DNA from: Lachnospiraceae bacterium
GTDB lineage: Bacteria > Bacillota > Clostridia > Lachnospirales > Lachnospiraceae
DNA: 64,000 nucleotides
Reading direction: 5' to 3'
Assembly: GCA_024403335.1 (NCBI GenBank)
Contig: JAKSSA010000004.1
Location: 1 to 64,000, forward strand
In this document: positions 8,257-16,048 of the stretch, one piece after another
How the letters are laid out: every line of letters begins with the position of its first letter
Position numbering within the stretch: position 1 is the first letter of the stretch
Position numbers and translations under genes: made by a program
The notes under the pieces: model-generated
What the model was told of the DNA's origin: nothing
Database searches by the model: none
The model's input: only the letters and a program-made list of their open reading frames with translations

Positions 8257-9405
8257 ATGAAATACGAAAAAGAATATGCATTCCTTGGAATTGTAGGGGA
8301 TGTGTTAAATGGAAAAGCGGTGAGACCTTTACCGGAAGGGGTCACTGCAGATGAGATTTTCACAATTGGTTCTAAGCAGGATATGGCACCGATTACTTTT
8401 TGTGCACTGAACAGTATTAAAAATCTTGAAAAGGGTTCTTCTTGGATGGAATATCAGAAAAGATTTCTAAGTGACTGTGCTCGCAGTGAAGTGCAGATGT
8501 CAGAGTATAAGAATCTTGTAAAGTATCTTTGTGAGAACGGAGTGAAGGTGTTGCCTTTAAAGGGATGCGTTATAAAAGAGCTGTATCCTTCTCCAAGTTT
8601 TAGGGTAATGAGTGATGTGGATTTGCTCTATGATGGCGTGACACCACAGGAATTGGCAGAGTTAATGGAAAAAGCGGGATATTCTACAGAGAATCTGGAA
8701 AGCGGATGTCATGAGGTGTTCCATAAGAAACCTTGTATGAATATTGAACCACATAGAAAGCTTGTGACAGATGATAGTCCATATAAGAGTGTTCTACAAG
8801 ATATGTTTGCAAAGGCAATTCCGGATGAAAAGATTTCAAATCTCTACCATATGAAGCCTGAGGATTTGTACATTCATGTGATTGTGCATGCTGCGAAGCA
8901 TTTTAAGAGCAGCGGACTTGGTATCAGACCGATGGGTGATATCTATGTACTCAATCAGACCTATAAAGACAGCTTTGATAGGAAGTATATTAATGAGAGC
9001 CTGGCATCGGTTGGACTTTCGAAGTTTGAAGAAAAGTTAAGGACTCTTGCTTATGCGTTCTTTGGGGAAGAGGAAGCGAAAGTTTCTGATGAGGATATGG
9101 AAGTATTTTTTCAAGGAAGTACTTATGGAAAAAGTGATGCCGGAAGAGACTATATGAGTAAAGGTGGTAATAGTCGAATCGCTTTCTTTTTACATCGTAC
9201 GTTTTATCCGTATTCCGGTATGTGTGAGATGTTTCCTATACTTAGAAAATGGCCTGTTCTGCTTCCTTTTGCTTGGGGGTATAGAATTATAGATGTTTTG
9301 CTCCATAGGAGAAAAAATCTTAAGATGGTTGCAACTGCTGATGTAAGTAAAGGTAATTCTGAGAGGATTTTAAAGACTATGCAGAATTTTGGATTGGAAA
9401 GATAA
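8257..9405 (+). CDS. Nucleotidyltransferase-family protein of RiPP cluster
   Basis: A 382-residue member of the uncharacterised nucleotidyltransferase family frequent in PqqD-containing peptide clusters. The signature is VLPLKGCVIKELYPSPSFR then MSDVDLLYD, which supplies the acidic metal-binding pair of the pol-beta-like fold. The substrate is unknown; related genes sit in lasso and other RiPP loci. The ATG at 8257, with AGG upstream, is preferred over an earlier in-frame start at 8215 that would overlap pqqD. Its stop is 3 bp before the next start. Confidence 0.83.
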   Translation: MKYEKEYAFLGIVGDVLNGKAVRPLPEGVTADEIFTIGSKQDMAPITFCALNSIKNLEKGSSWMEYQKRFLSDCARSEVQMSEYKNLVKYLCENGVKVLPLKGCVIKELYPSPSFRVMSDVDLLYDGVTPQELAELMEKAGYSTENLESGCHEVFHKKPCMNIEPHRKLVTDDSPYKSVLQDMFAKAIPDEKISNLYHMKPEDLYIHVIVHAAKHFKSSGLGIRPMGDIYVLNQTYKDSFDRKYINESLASVGLSKFEEKLRTLAYAFFGEEEAKVSDEDMEVFFQGSTYGKSDAGRDYMSKGGNSRIAFFLHRTFYPYSGMCEMFPILRKWPVLLPFAWGYRIIDVLLHRRKNLKMVATADVSKGNSERILKTMQNFGLER

Positions 9406-9407
9406 TT

Positions 9408-9902
9408 ATGGAAAAGGTGTCCTTGAGCGTACAGGAATGGGCAGAAATGGTACATGGAAATCCTGAAAGTGACAGTGCCATTCCAATATGGTTTCGAGTG
9501 ACCGGAAACAGTATGTATCCGTTTGTTAGAGCGAACATGGATGATATCCTGCTTGTTCCTGCTAAGCAGGAAGAATTGAAGGTTGGAGATATTGTTCTGT
9601 TTCCGGGAAAGTATAAGGGCGGTGATTATTGCTTACATCGTCTGTATAAAATGAATGGCGATATGGTTCAGACCTTTGGTGACGGAAACCTTGGACCAGA
9701 TCAGCCGTTTCCGAAGAAAAATATCATAGGTAAAGCGATACTCATCAAGAGAGGCAAGGTTACCATTGATTGTGAGAAGCCTAAATGGATTAAACGTTTT
9801 AAGAGATGGACATCTCTTTGGAAGATCAGGCGATTTTTACTTGTTCCGTTTCGAGCAATTCGTAAGTTGAAGCGAATGCTTGGAATTGAGGCAAAATATT
9901 AA
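9408..9902 (+). CDS. S24/S26-type serine peptidase of RiPP cluster
   Basis: A 164-residue protein with the type I signal peptidase box GNSMYP (nucleophile Ser35) and DYCLHRLY, where His77 takes the place of the usual Lys general base, as in SipW/ER-type signal peptidases. FGDGNLGPDQP is the conserved third box. There is no N-terminal membrane anchor, unlike housekeeping SipS; the C-terminus is basic (RRFLLVPFRAIRKLKR). By context it probably removes the leader, and residues AAS at the predicted junction suit the small-residue preference of this family. A decayed duplicate of its last 112 nt lies at 11812-11923. Confidence 0.82.
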   Translation: MEKVSLSVQEWAEMVHGNPESDSAIPIWFRVTGNSMYPFVRANMDDILLVPAKQEELKVGDIVLFPGKYKGGDYCLHRLYKMNGDMVQTFGDGNLGPDQPFPKKNIIGKAILIKRGKVTIDCEKPKWIKRFKRWTSLWKIRRFLLVPFRAIRKLKRMLGIEAKY

Positions 9903-9914
9903 GAGGAAATCAAT

Positions 9915-11792
9915 ATGAGGCAATTGATACAATACCTTAGAAGTTTTAAGGCGTTATTGTTGGAGCTGTACAAAAATAAGGTTTTATTGGTTATCTTGTG
10001 TTTAGTATTCGTTGGGATATTATTTTTCGTACTTAAAAACAAGAAAATCATTTCTTTTCTAAAAAAATACAAAGGCATAATATATCATTTCTTCATGCTT
10101 GTAGTGGTAGTAGTACTGGTTTTGTTTGACGTGTTGGTTATATTTGACAGAAAAGACCTTTCATTACAGGACATAAAAGGGATAGAGTACCATGAAAAGC
10201 AGATAAACCTGTATGATGCGAGTGGATGCGAAAATTTTTTCTATGATTATGAGGGCAATATTGTTGAAGCGCAAAACGGAAGCTATATGAGCAATTGGAT
10301 TGCTTGTACTGCCGGACAAAAGATTACGAGAAACGGTATTGCAACGAATGTAGTTTGTTATTTTGACAGAGAGAAAAAATTTATAAAGCGTGTTGACAGT
10401 TATGGTCAGGCGACAATTGTAGTTCCGGATGATGACAGAATTGCTTACGTCAGAATTGCGGTACAGCCGGCAAATGACAGAGTGATTGTTTTTGGCAGCA
10501 TGATATCGGATCAGAATATTAATGGAAACTATTATTCCATACCTGAGCTGAAAATTTCGGATCGCAATTTGATTAATGATTATACGATTATTAAAAGCCC
10601 GAATGGTACATTATGGAAAATAAGGGTTAATGATGATGGCTCGATTACCACTGAAGATGTTACGTCAGTAATCAGTCCTGTTTCGCTTCCAATGGATTTC
10701 CCGGAATATGAAATAAGTGGTTCGAGTATATCAAAGGAGGATTTTTTTATTGCCTTAAAAGATGAAACTAAAAGTGGAAATAATTATTTCTTTATTATGT
10801 CACCAAGCGGTGACGTAAAGTGGTATAAGGCAATACCAAATTGGGTATATAATTTTAGAAAGATAGAATATTCGGATGGAACTATTCGATATGCATATGC
10901 AGACAGAATTGCTCCTGATAGTGAAAATCCTGCAAATATTGTACTTATGGATGAAAATTTTAATGTAATTAACAGTAATATTCATCCGCTGCAATATGGA
11001 TCGATTAATGTAAATGATAGCCTTATAGATATTCATGATTATAAAATTATTGATGATAATCATTATATTCTTATGGCCAGGACGAAATCCAAAGTAAATA
11101 ATATTCCATCAGAGAATGGAAAGGACTGTTATGTATATAATACAGTAGTGCAGGAACAAAAAGACGGACAGGTAATTTTGCAGTGGGAGTCGATTGATCA
11201 TCCTGAGTTATATAATATTGCCATTATAGAAGATGACTATTCCAAAACATCTGAGGATAGATACGCGGATTATGTACATATTAATTCTGTTGTTGTTGAT
11301 CCTAATACTTTTGACCTATTAATCAGCTGTAGACATATGGGATTAATAAAAATTGATCGTACAACCGGTGAAATATTGTGGGTAATGGGTCGAAAAAGAA
11401 ATGATATCAAAGGTATGACCGATGAACAGGTTGGTCTTTATCAACATGATGCAAGGTATACGGAGGATGGATCTATAACTATCTTTGATAATTCAGGTGG
11501 TAAGGATAATAACTCAAGGGTTTGCAGGTACTGGATCGATGAAAAAAATCTGACTTTGGAAAAATGTGAAATATTTGAAACTCCATATAAATCTTCAACA
11601 ATGGGAAGTGCGACTTTGCTGGATGATGAAAGTGATACATATTTGATATGTTATGGATCCGGTGGAGAGGATATAGTTTTTGAAGAGAGATGCTTTAGTA
11701 ATAATAGCGTAAAGATGAAGTTTAAATTCAAGGACGGACAGAAAATATACAGAATTTTTACCGGAAAGGAAACGACACCAGTTAAAAGGTAA
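9915..11792 (+). CDS. Arylsulfotransferase-like membrane protein
   Basis: A 625-residue protein with two N-terminal membrane segments (about residues 23-42 and 57-80), then a beta-rich extracytoplasmic region. Its second half matches the arylsulfotransferase beta-propeller: SPSGDVKWYK, IHDYKIIDDNHYIL, YVHINSVVVDP, LISCRHMGLIKIDRTTGEILW and QHDARYTEDGSITIFDNSGG. ASST enzymes transfer sulfate between phenolic esters and phenols outside the cytoplasm without PAPS. The precursor lacks Tyr, so its acceptor is unclear; it may act on a small molecule, or be a structural relative with another role. It is 12 bp after the peptidase gene, and a peptidase-tail duplicate follows it, implying later insertion into the cluster. 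Confidence 0.75.
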   Translation: MRQLIQYLRSFKALLLELYKNKVLLVILCLVFVGILFFVLKNKKIISFLKKYKGIIYHFFMLVVVVVLVLFDVLVIFDRKDLSLQDIKGIEYHEKQINLYDASGCENFFYDYEGNIVEAQNGSYMSNWIACTAGQKITRNGIATNVVCYFDREKKFIKRVDSYGQATIVVPDDDRIAYVRIAVQPANDRVIVFGSMISDQNINGNYYSIPELKISDRNLINDYTIIKSPNGTLWKIRVNDDGSITTEDVTSVISPVSLPMDFPEYEISGSSISKEDFFIALKDETKSGNNYFFIMSPSGDVKWYKAIPNWVYNFRKIEYSDGTIRYAYADRIAPDSENPANIVLMDENFNVINSNIHPLQYGSINVNDSLIDIHDYKIIDDNHYILMARTKSKVNNIPSENGKDCYVYNTVVQEQKDGQVILQWESIDHPELYNIAIIEDDYSKTSEDRYADYVHINSVVVDPNTFDLLISCRHMGLIKIDRTTGEILWVMGRKRNDIKGMTDEQVGLYQHDARYTEDGSITIFDNSGGKDNNSRVCRYWIDEKNLTLEKCEIFETPYKSSTMGSATLLDDESDTYLICYGSGGEDIVFEERCFSNNSVKMKFKFKDGQKIYRIFTGKETTPVKR

Positions 11793-11811
11793 AATGTATA
11801 CTAAAGTAAAT

Positions 11812-11923
11812 TAAGCGTTTTAACAGATGGACTGCTCTATGGAAGGTTGGAAAGTATTTACTGATTCCATTTCGAGCAGTTCGTAAGTTGAAACGAATAG
11901 TTGGAATTGAAAAGATTTCATAA
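11812..11923 (+). pseudogene. Truncated duplicate of the S26 peptidase 3' end
   Basis: These 112 nt align without gaps to the final 112 nt of the peptidase gene (9791-9902), with about 84 identical positions by hand count. The reading frame and stop codon are kept: it would encode IKRFNRWTALWK then LLIPFRAVRKLKR, against IKRFKRWTSLWK and LLVPFRAIRKLKR in the intact gene. There is no start or catalytic region. Many differences are third-position, so the ancestor was under selection before it was cut off. The copies flank the arylsulfotransferase gene. Confidence 0.88.
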
Positions 11924-11981
11924 GTAGGATTATAAAATATGATGATTAAAAAATAGACCTGAAAAGGGCAGTTGATATTTT

Positions 11982-13646
11982 ATGGGAAAATTCATTGATT
12001 TTGTAAAAGACAGGTCAAATCAGCGTAGATACCTACAGTGGTTAGTGAAACTAACCGGTAAGAGTAAATCGAAGTTATTTGGCCTTTTTATTTTGAATAC
12101 ATTAGTGGCAGCATCTACCGTTGTCATTTCTCTTATAAATAAGGAAATCGTAGATAAGGCATCAGACCATGCAAGATTTCAGGCTATGGTAATTCTCATG
12201 GTGGGACTGTATGCATTTTCCATCATTGGAGGTCTGGTGGAGTCTTTACTGGAATCTCTGATTACGGAAAAGTATGCCTGCCAGGTGAGAAGCAGTCTCT
12301 TTGAGAAGCTGCTTGGTATGAGCTGGAAAAACAGGACAAAGTATCACAGTGAGGAACTGTTAAGCCGTATTACCAGTGATGTGGAGCAGATTACCACAGG
12401 CGTTAGCCAGCTTGTGATTTCTGTAGGCGGTCTTTTGATTCGCTTGGTTCTGGCATTTGTGCTTCTTTGGGGCTATGGCAAGATTCTTGCTATTGCAACC
12501 ATAGTGATTGCTCCTGTTGGAGTGCTTGCATTTTTATTTGTTAGCATAGGACTTAAGAAGGTACAGAAGGAGTATCAGCAGACAGAGGCAAATTACAGGG
12601 TGTTTTTGCAGGAGAGACTGAGTAAGATTGACCTGGTACAGATATTTGGTCAGGAAAACTCAAGTATCGGGAAGCTGAATAAGATTCAGGATAAAAGACT
12701 TGCATTGGTTCGTAAGAAGAACTGGTGGAAGGTACTTGGCTCAGGTATTATCAGTCTGACATTTACCGGAACACATGCGGTTGCCTTTGTTTTAGGTGCT
12801 GTTATGGTCAATGAAGGTAATATTACGTTTGGTGTGATGACTGCATTTCTTAGTTTGGTAGGACAGATTCAAGGACCGATTTACTCAATCGCAAATAAGC
12901 TTCCGCAGGTGGTAGGAGTGCTTGCTTCTGCAGGAAGAATTATGGAAGTTAGTGAGTGCGAAGAAGATGATGATATTATCGAGGATAATGCAGCTGACTT
13001 ATCTGATGGTTTTCTTGGACTTGCAGCGGAGAATGTTTGTATCGGTTATGGAGAAGAGTTGATTGTTAAGAATGCTAGCTTTTCCATCAAGCCCGGTGAG
13101 ATGGTAATGCTTGCCGGTAGGTCTGGTATTGGTAAGACGACACTGCTACGAAGCATTATGGGCTTTTTGCCTGTAAGCAGTGGAAAGCTGTCTTTTGTGG
13201 ATGAAAGCGGAAAGTGTGCTGCTTGTGGAAATAAGACCAGGGAACACATCAGTTATGTTCCACAGGGCAATACATTGATGTTTGGAAGTATTGCAGAGAA
13301 TCTTTTGATGGGTAACAGTAATGCTACCAGAGAAGAGATGATGGAGGCTCTTCGTGTGGCGGATGCTCTTGATTTTGTGATGGAACTGCCACAGGGGATT
13401 GATACGGTAATCGGAGAGAAGGCTACTGGCATATCCGAAGGGCAGGCACAGAGAATTTCTATTGCAAGAGCACTTCTTAAGAAGTCAGGATTTTTGATTT
13501 TGGATGAAGCTACTTCTGCTCTGGATGAGAATACGGAGAAGAAGATATTGGAGGCAATATCTAAGTCCAATCATCCGACTTGTCTTTTTGTGAGCCATAG
13601 AAGATATCTGGAGAAGTATGCAGATCAAGTGGTGGAGCTTGGGTAG
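11982..13646 (+). CDS. ABC exporter (fused permease-ATPase)
   Basis: A 554-residue half-transporter with about six membrane segments in residues 20-310 and an ATPase domain with Walker A AGRSGIGKTT, signature GISEGQAQRIS (a variant of LSGGQ) and Walker B FLILDEATSALD. There is no C39 peptidase domain, which fits leader removal by the separate S26 protease. It is the last cargo gene and probably exports the mature peptide. The Shine-Dalgarno (AAAAGGGCAG) is weak and distant. Confidence 0.9.
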   Translation: MGKFIDFVKDRSNQRRYLQWLVKLTGKSKSKLFGLFILNTLVAASTVVISLINKEIVDKASDHARFQAMVILMVGLYAFSIIGGLVESLLESLITEKYACQVRSSLFEKLLGMSWKNRTKYHSEELLSRITSDVEQITTGVSQLVISVGGLLIRLVLAFVLLWGYGKILAIATIVIAPVGVLAFLFVSIGLKKVQKEYQQTEANYRVFLQERLSKIDLVQIFGQENSSIGKLNKIQDKRLALVRKKNWWKVLGSGIISLTFTGTHAVAFVLGAVMVNEGNITFGVMTAFLSLVGQIQGPIYSIANKLPQVVGVLASAGRIMEVSECEEDDDIIEDNAADLSDGFLGLAAENVCIGYGEELIVKNASFSIKPGEMVMLAGRSGIGKTTLLRSIMGFLPVSSGKLSFVDESGKCAACGNKTREHISYVPQGNTLMFGSIAENLLMGNSNATREEMMEALRVADALDFVMELPQGIDTVIGEKATGISEGQAQRISIARALLKKSGFLILDEATSALDENTEKKILEAISKSNHPTCLFVSHRRYLEKYADQVVELG

Positions 13647-13650
13647 AGCA

Positions 13651-13845
13651 TCATTTTGACAGGAATATTTCATTGACGCTTGTTTTTAATGCTTCACTTA
13701 TTCTTATGGCAATCTCTAAACAGGGTACTCTTTCCCCAGTCTCATAGCGACTTATTGAATGCGCATCACATCCTGCAAGCCTTGCCAGATCTTCCTGGCG
13801 GAGTCCTGCTTTAATTCTTTTTTCTTTGAAATTGGATTTGACCAT
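13651..13845 (-). CDS. XRE-family HTH regulator
   Basis: A 64-residue one-domain repressor: the HTH is visible as AGLRQEDLARLAGCDAHSISRYETGER. The start at 13845 is set by AGGTGATTGAT just before ATG; an upstream in-frame start would add 31 residues without RBS. It is convergent with the ABC exporter and divergent from the zinc-ribbon gene, the usual place for an element-control repressor. Confidence 0.87.
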   Translation of the reverse strand: MVKSNFKEKRIKAGLRQEDLARLAGCDAHSISRYETGERVPCLEIAIRISEALKTSVNEIFLSK

Positions 13846-13980
13846 ATCAATCACCTCCCATGAGTAAAGGTATTTTGGCAGCAGTTGTTTGCTTGCCAAA
13901 TTCAGTTTACAAAAATATGTGGGATAAAAAATGGACACATGAGTCCATTGACCGGGTTGAAATCGCTATATATAATAACA

Positions 13981-14143
13981 GCATCGGTTTATATAACGAT
14001 GCAGCCTGACTACCTGGCTGCGAAGAAGCGTGTGCAGTAAGCAGAGGAAAGCTTCTCCTCGTCGGAATTTGCTTACTTCATGTACCGATCTTCAACGGTA
14101 CTGGTAATCCTACCCGAAGTAGGATTCTCCATTTTTTTGGAGG
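13981..14143 (+). other. Cluster of five hairpins
   Basis: Between the repressor and the zinc-ribbon gene lie, in order: GCATCG/CGATGC (13981-14002), GCAGCC/GGCTGC (14001-14021), a nested pair AGTAAGCA/TGCTTACT plus GAGGA/TCCTC (14036-14077), GTACCG/CGGTAC (14082-14101), AATCCTA/TAGGATT (14106-14126) and CTCCA/TGGAG (14128-14143). The last overlaps the GGAGGAG ribosome site. Only one long-range nesting is seen. It could be a replication or strand-initiation signal, or a regulatory RNA leader. Confidence 0.6.
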
Positions 14144-14171
14144 AGATGAAGAATAATTGAATAATGGAGAC

Positions 14172-14387
14172 ATGAAGATCGAGATTGTCTGTAAGGGTTG
14201 TGGCTGTCGAATCTTTGATGTTGAAACGCATGATGATAGTGATAATACTGTCTTATTGGGAGTAAGTATAGCTTGTCATCGATGCAGAAGGGTTTTGACT
14301 TTCAAGAAGTATACTGAGAAGGATCTTCGAAAAAGAACAAAGCAGAAAAAGGTCAATGGAGAATTCCGTTGGCAAATATATGTTTAA
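14172..14387 (+). CDS. Small zinc-ribbon protein
   Basis: A 71-residue protein with CKGCGC near the N-terminus and CHRCRR about 30 residues later, a four-cysteine zinc ribbon, followed by a basic tail (KDLRKRTKQKKV). It resembles Com-like and other phage or plasmid zinc ribbons that bind nucleic acid. The start is uncertain: TTG at 14157 or ATG at 14172, both with awkward RBS spacing. A GGAGGAG site at 14139 is followed by ATG-AAG-AAT-AAT-TGA, a possible four-residue leader peptide translated ahead of it. Confidence 0.6.
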   Translation: MKIEIVCKGCGCRIFDVETHDDSDNTVLLGVSIACHRCRRVLTFKKYTEKDLRKRTKQKKVNGEFRWQIYV

Positions 14388-14514
14388 ATTGATAATTAAA
14401 TAGTGGGCCCACCTGATAAAGGCGACAGAGAACTCTTCTGATTAATACGGAAGAGTTGCAATGAGAGATCACCTCTGAATATATTATGTGAATATCGTTG
14501 CACGAGTTGAAGTC

Positions 14515-14585
14515 AAGCACTGGAGACGCAGGGGAATAATTCAATAAGTTTTATTGGATTATTTACTTGCGTTCTCTGGTGCTTT
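14515..14585 (+). terminator. Long stem-loop, probable terminator
   Basis: A 13-bp upper stem (14535-14547 with 14551-14563, loop GTT, one G-U pair) stands on a lower stem of AGCACTGGAGACGCA with TGCGTTCTCTGGTGCT, then seven T from 14583. It closes the transcript of the zinc-ribbon gene or attenuates the RepA-like gene. The 14388-14514 part also holds AACTCTTC/GAAGAGTT; no gene is evident there. Confidence 0.7.
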
Positions 14586-14633
14586 TTTTGTGTTTATTTT
14601 TCGGAGTGCGAGTGGCCTACAGAGAGGAGAAAA

Positions 14634-15761
14634 TTGAAGGAATTAGAAGTGAAAACATGGGATGAAATCCAGGATATGGATTTTCCAACAGAAGAGCCGA
14701 TTGTAGATGGTCTTCTGTATAACGGAACTTATCTGTTTGTTGGATCTCCAAAGATTGGCAAATCGTTTTTTATGCTTGATTTATGCTATCACATTGCCTC
14801 TGGAACAACATTATGGGGCAGAGAAGTAAAGACAGGGACTACCCTGTATGTGGCAAGAGAGGATGATTACAAGCGGATAAGAAAGAGACTGCACATTATG
14901 TATGGTATTGGAACAAATGAAAAGATGAAGTTCGCTGTGGAGTCTGAGGGTATTACATCCGGACTTATAGATCAGCTTGCGGCCTTTGTGAAGAATAATC
15001 CTGATATACAGCTAATCATCCTTGATACATTACAGAAAGTGCGTGGAAATGGAAACGGAGCTGATCAGTATAATTATGGAGCTGATTATGAAATGATTGG
15101 AAAGCTTAAGGATTTTACGGACAAACAAAGGCTTTGCATTATCCTGGTTCATCATACCAGAAAAATGGAGGCTTCGGACCCGTTTGATATGATATCAGGC
15201 TCAAGCGGTTTGCTTGGTGCAGTTGACGGAGCATTTGTCATGTACAAGGAATCGAGAACTGACCAAAATGCAAAATTGTGCGTTACTGGGAGAGATGTTG
15301 CAGATATGGAGCTTTCTCTCACAAAAGATCCAGAGACTCTCAAATGGCAATGTACTTTTGTGAATGAAGAACACCGGAGCAATCTCCGAAATCCATTTCT
15401 TGCTGGTTTATCAGATTTTCTTACAAATCATAATAATCATTGGCAAGGCACAGCTACAGAACTTTGTGAGCAGCTGCCACCAGGTATTAAGACAGATTCT
15501 GCAAATACACTATCAAGAAAAATCAATGTCTTGAAAGACGATCTTTATAAGGATTTTGGAATTGCGGTGCAGAACACTCGGACGGCAACAAACAGGATTA
15601 TTCTTCTTGATCGTAGCATAGATTATCTTAACAAGTTGTCAGGGAAGTGGGAGCAGCTTTCTCTGGAGACTGACATACCTTTTGGAAAAAATGAAGCAAT
15701 GTCAATTTCAGGCGAAGGGGAGTGTGAGCTGAAACCACCCAATGACGATATGACGGAATGA
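14634..15761 (+). CDS. RepA-like AAA ATPase (AAA_25)
   Basis: A 375-residue RecA-fold ATPase: Walker A VGSPKIGKSFF, Walker B LIILDTLQKVRG, then ILVHHTRK and ISGSSGLLGAVDG, the pattern of the RepA/RSF1010-type hexameric helicase family found in mobile elements. It starts with TTG after GAGAGGAGAAAA. It likely supports replication of the excised element or primes transferred DNA. It is followed by the oriT-like hairpins and the relaxase. Confidence 0.8.
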   Translation: MKELEVKTWDEIQDMDFPTEEPIVDGLLYNGTYLFVGSPKIGKSFFMLDLCYHIASGTTLWGREVKTGTTLYVAREDDYKRIRKRLHIMYGIGTNEKMKFAVESEGITSGLIDQLAAFVKNNPDIQLIILDTLQKVRGNGNGADQYNYGADYEMIGKLKDFTDKQRLCIILVHHTRKMEASDPFDMISGSSGLLGAVDGAFVMYKESRTDQNAKLCVTGRDVADMELSLTKDPETLKWQCTFVNEEHRSNLRNPFLAGLSDFLTNHNNHWQGTATELCEQLPPGIKTDSANTLSRKINVLKDDLYKDFGIAVQNTRTATNRIILLDRSIDYLNKLSGKWEQLSLETDIPFGKNEAMSISGEGECELKPPNDDMTE

Positions 15762-15867
15762 CGATATTATATACCCCCCTTCTTAATGATGGGGTATGTA
15801 TATAACCGTCATAGCGTCATTAGTGTCATCTGTTTCGAAATTTATGGAGAAACAGTAAAGCCTCGCA

Positions 15868-15977
15868 GAGCCCCCGCATGTATTGGCTTGCCGATACTGC
15901 TAGGGGGTTATCATTGGAGACTGTGGTCTCAATGATAAGGCAAAGACTTTATAGCAGGCAGAAGAGCCGCCTGCTGT
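15868..15977. other. Hairpin cluster, candidate oriT
   Basis: Three successive stem-loops lie in the 287-bp gap before the relaxase. The first has CCCCC/GGGGG closing arms around GTATTGG/CCGATAC. The second is ATCATTG(G)GAGA/TCTCAATGAT. The third is AGCAGGC/GCCTGCT and follows GACTTTATAG. Relaxases of the MobV group nick next to inverted repeats immediately upstream of their own gene, so position and structure suggest the transfer origin. The nick site cannot be placed by eye. Confidence 0.5.
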
Positions 15978-16048
15978 GACGGTCAAAAGGAAAAATGACA
16001 GTAAAGCAAAACGGAAAATAAAAATGTACAAAAAGAAAGGACAGAATT

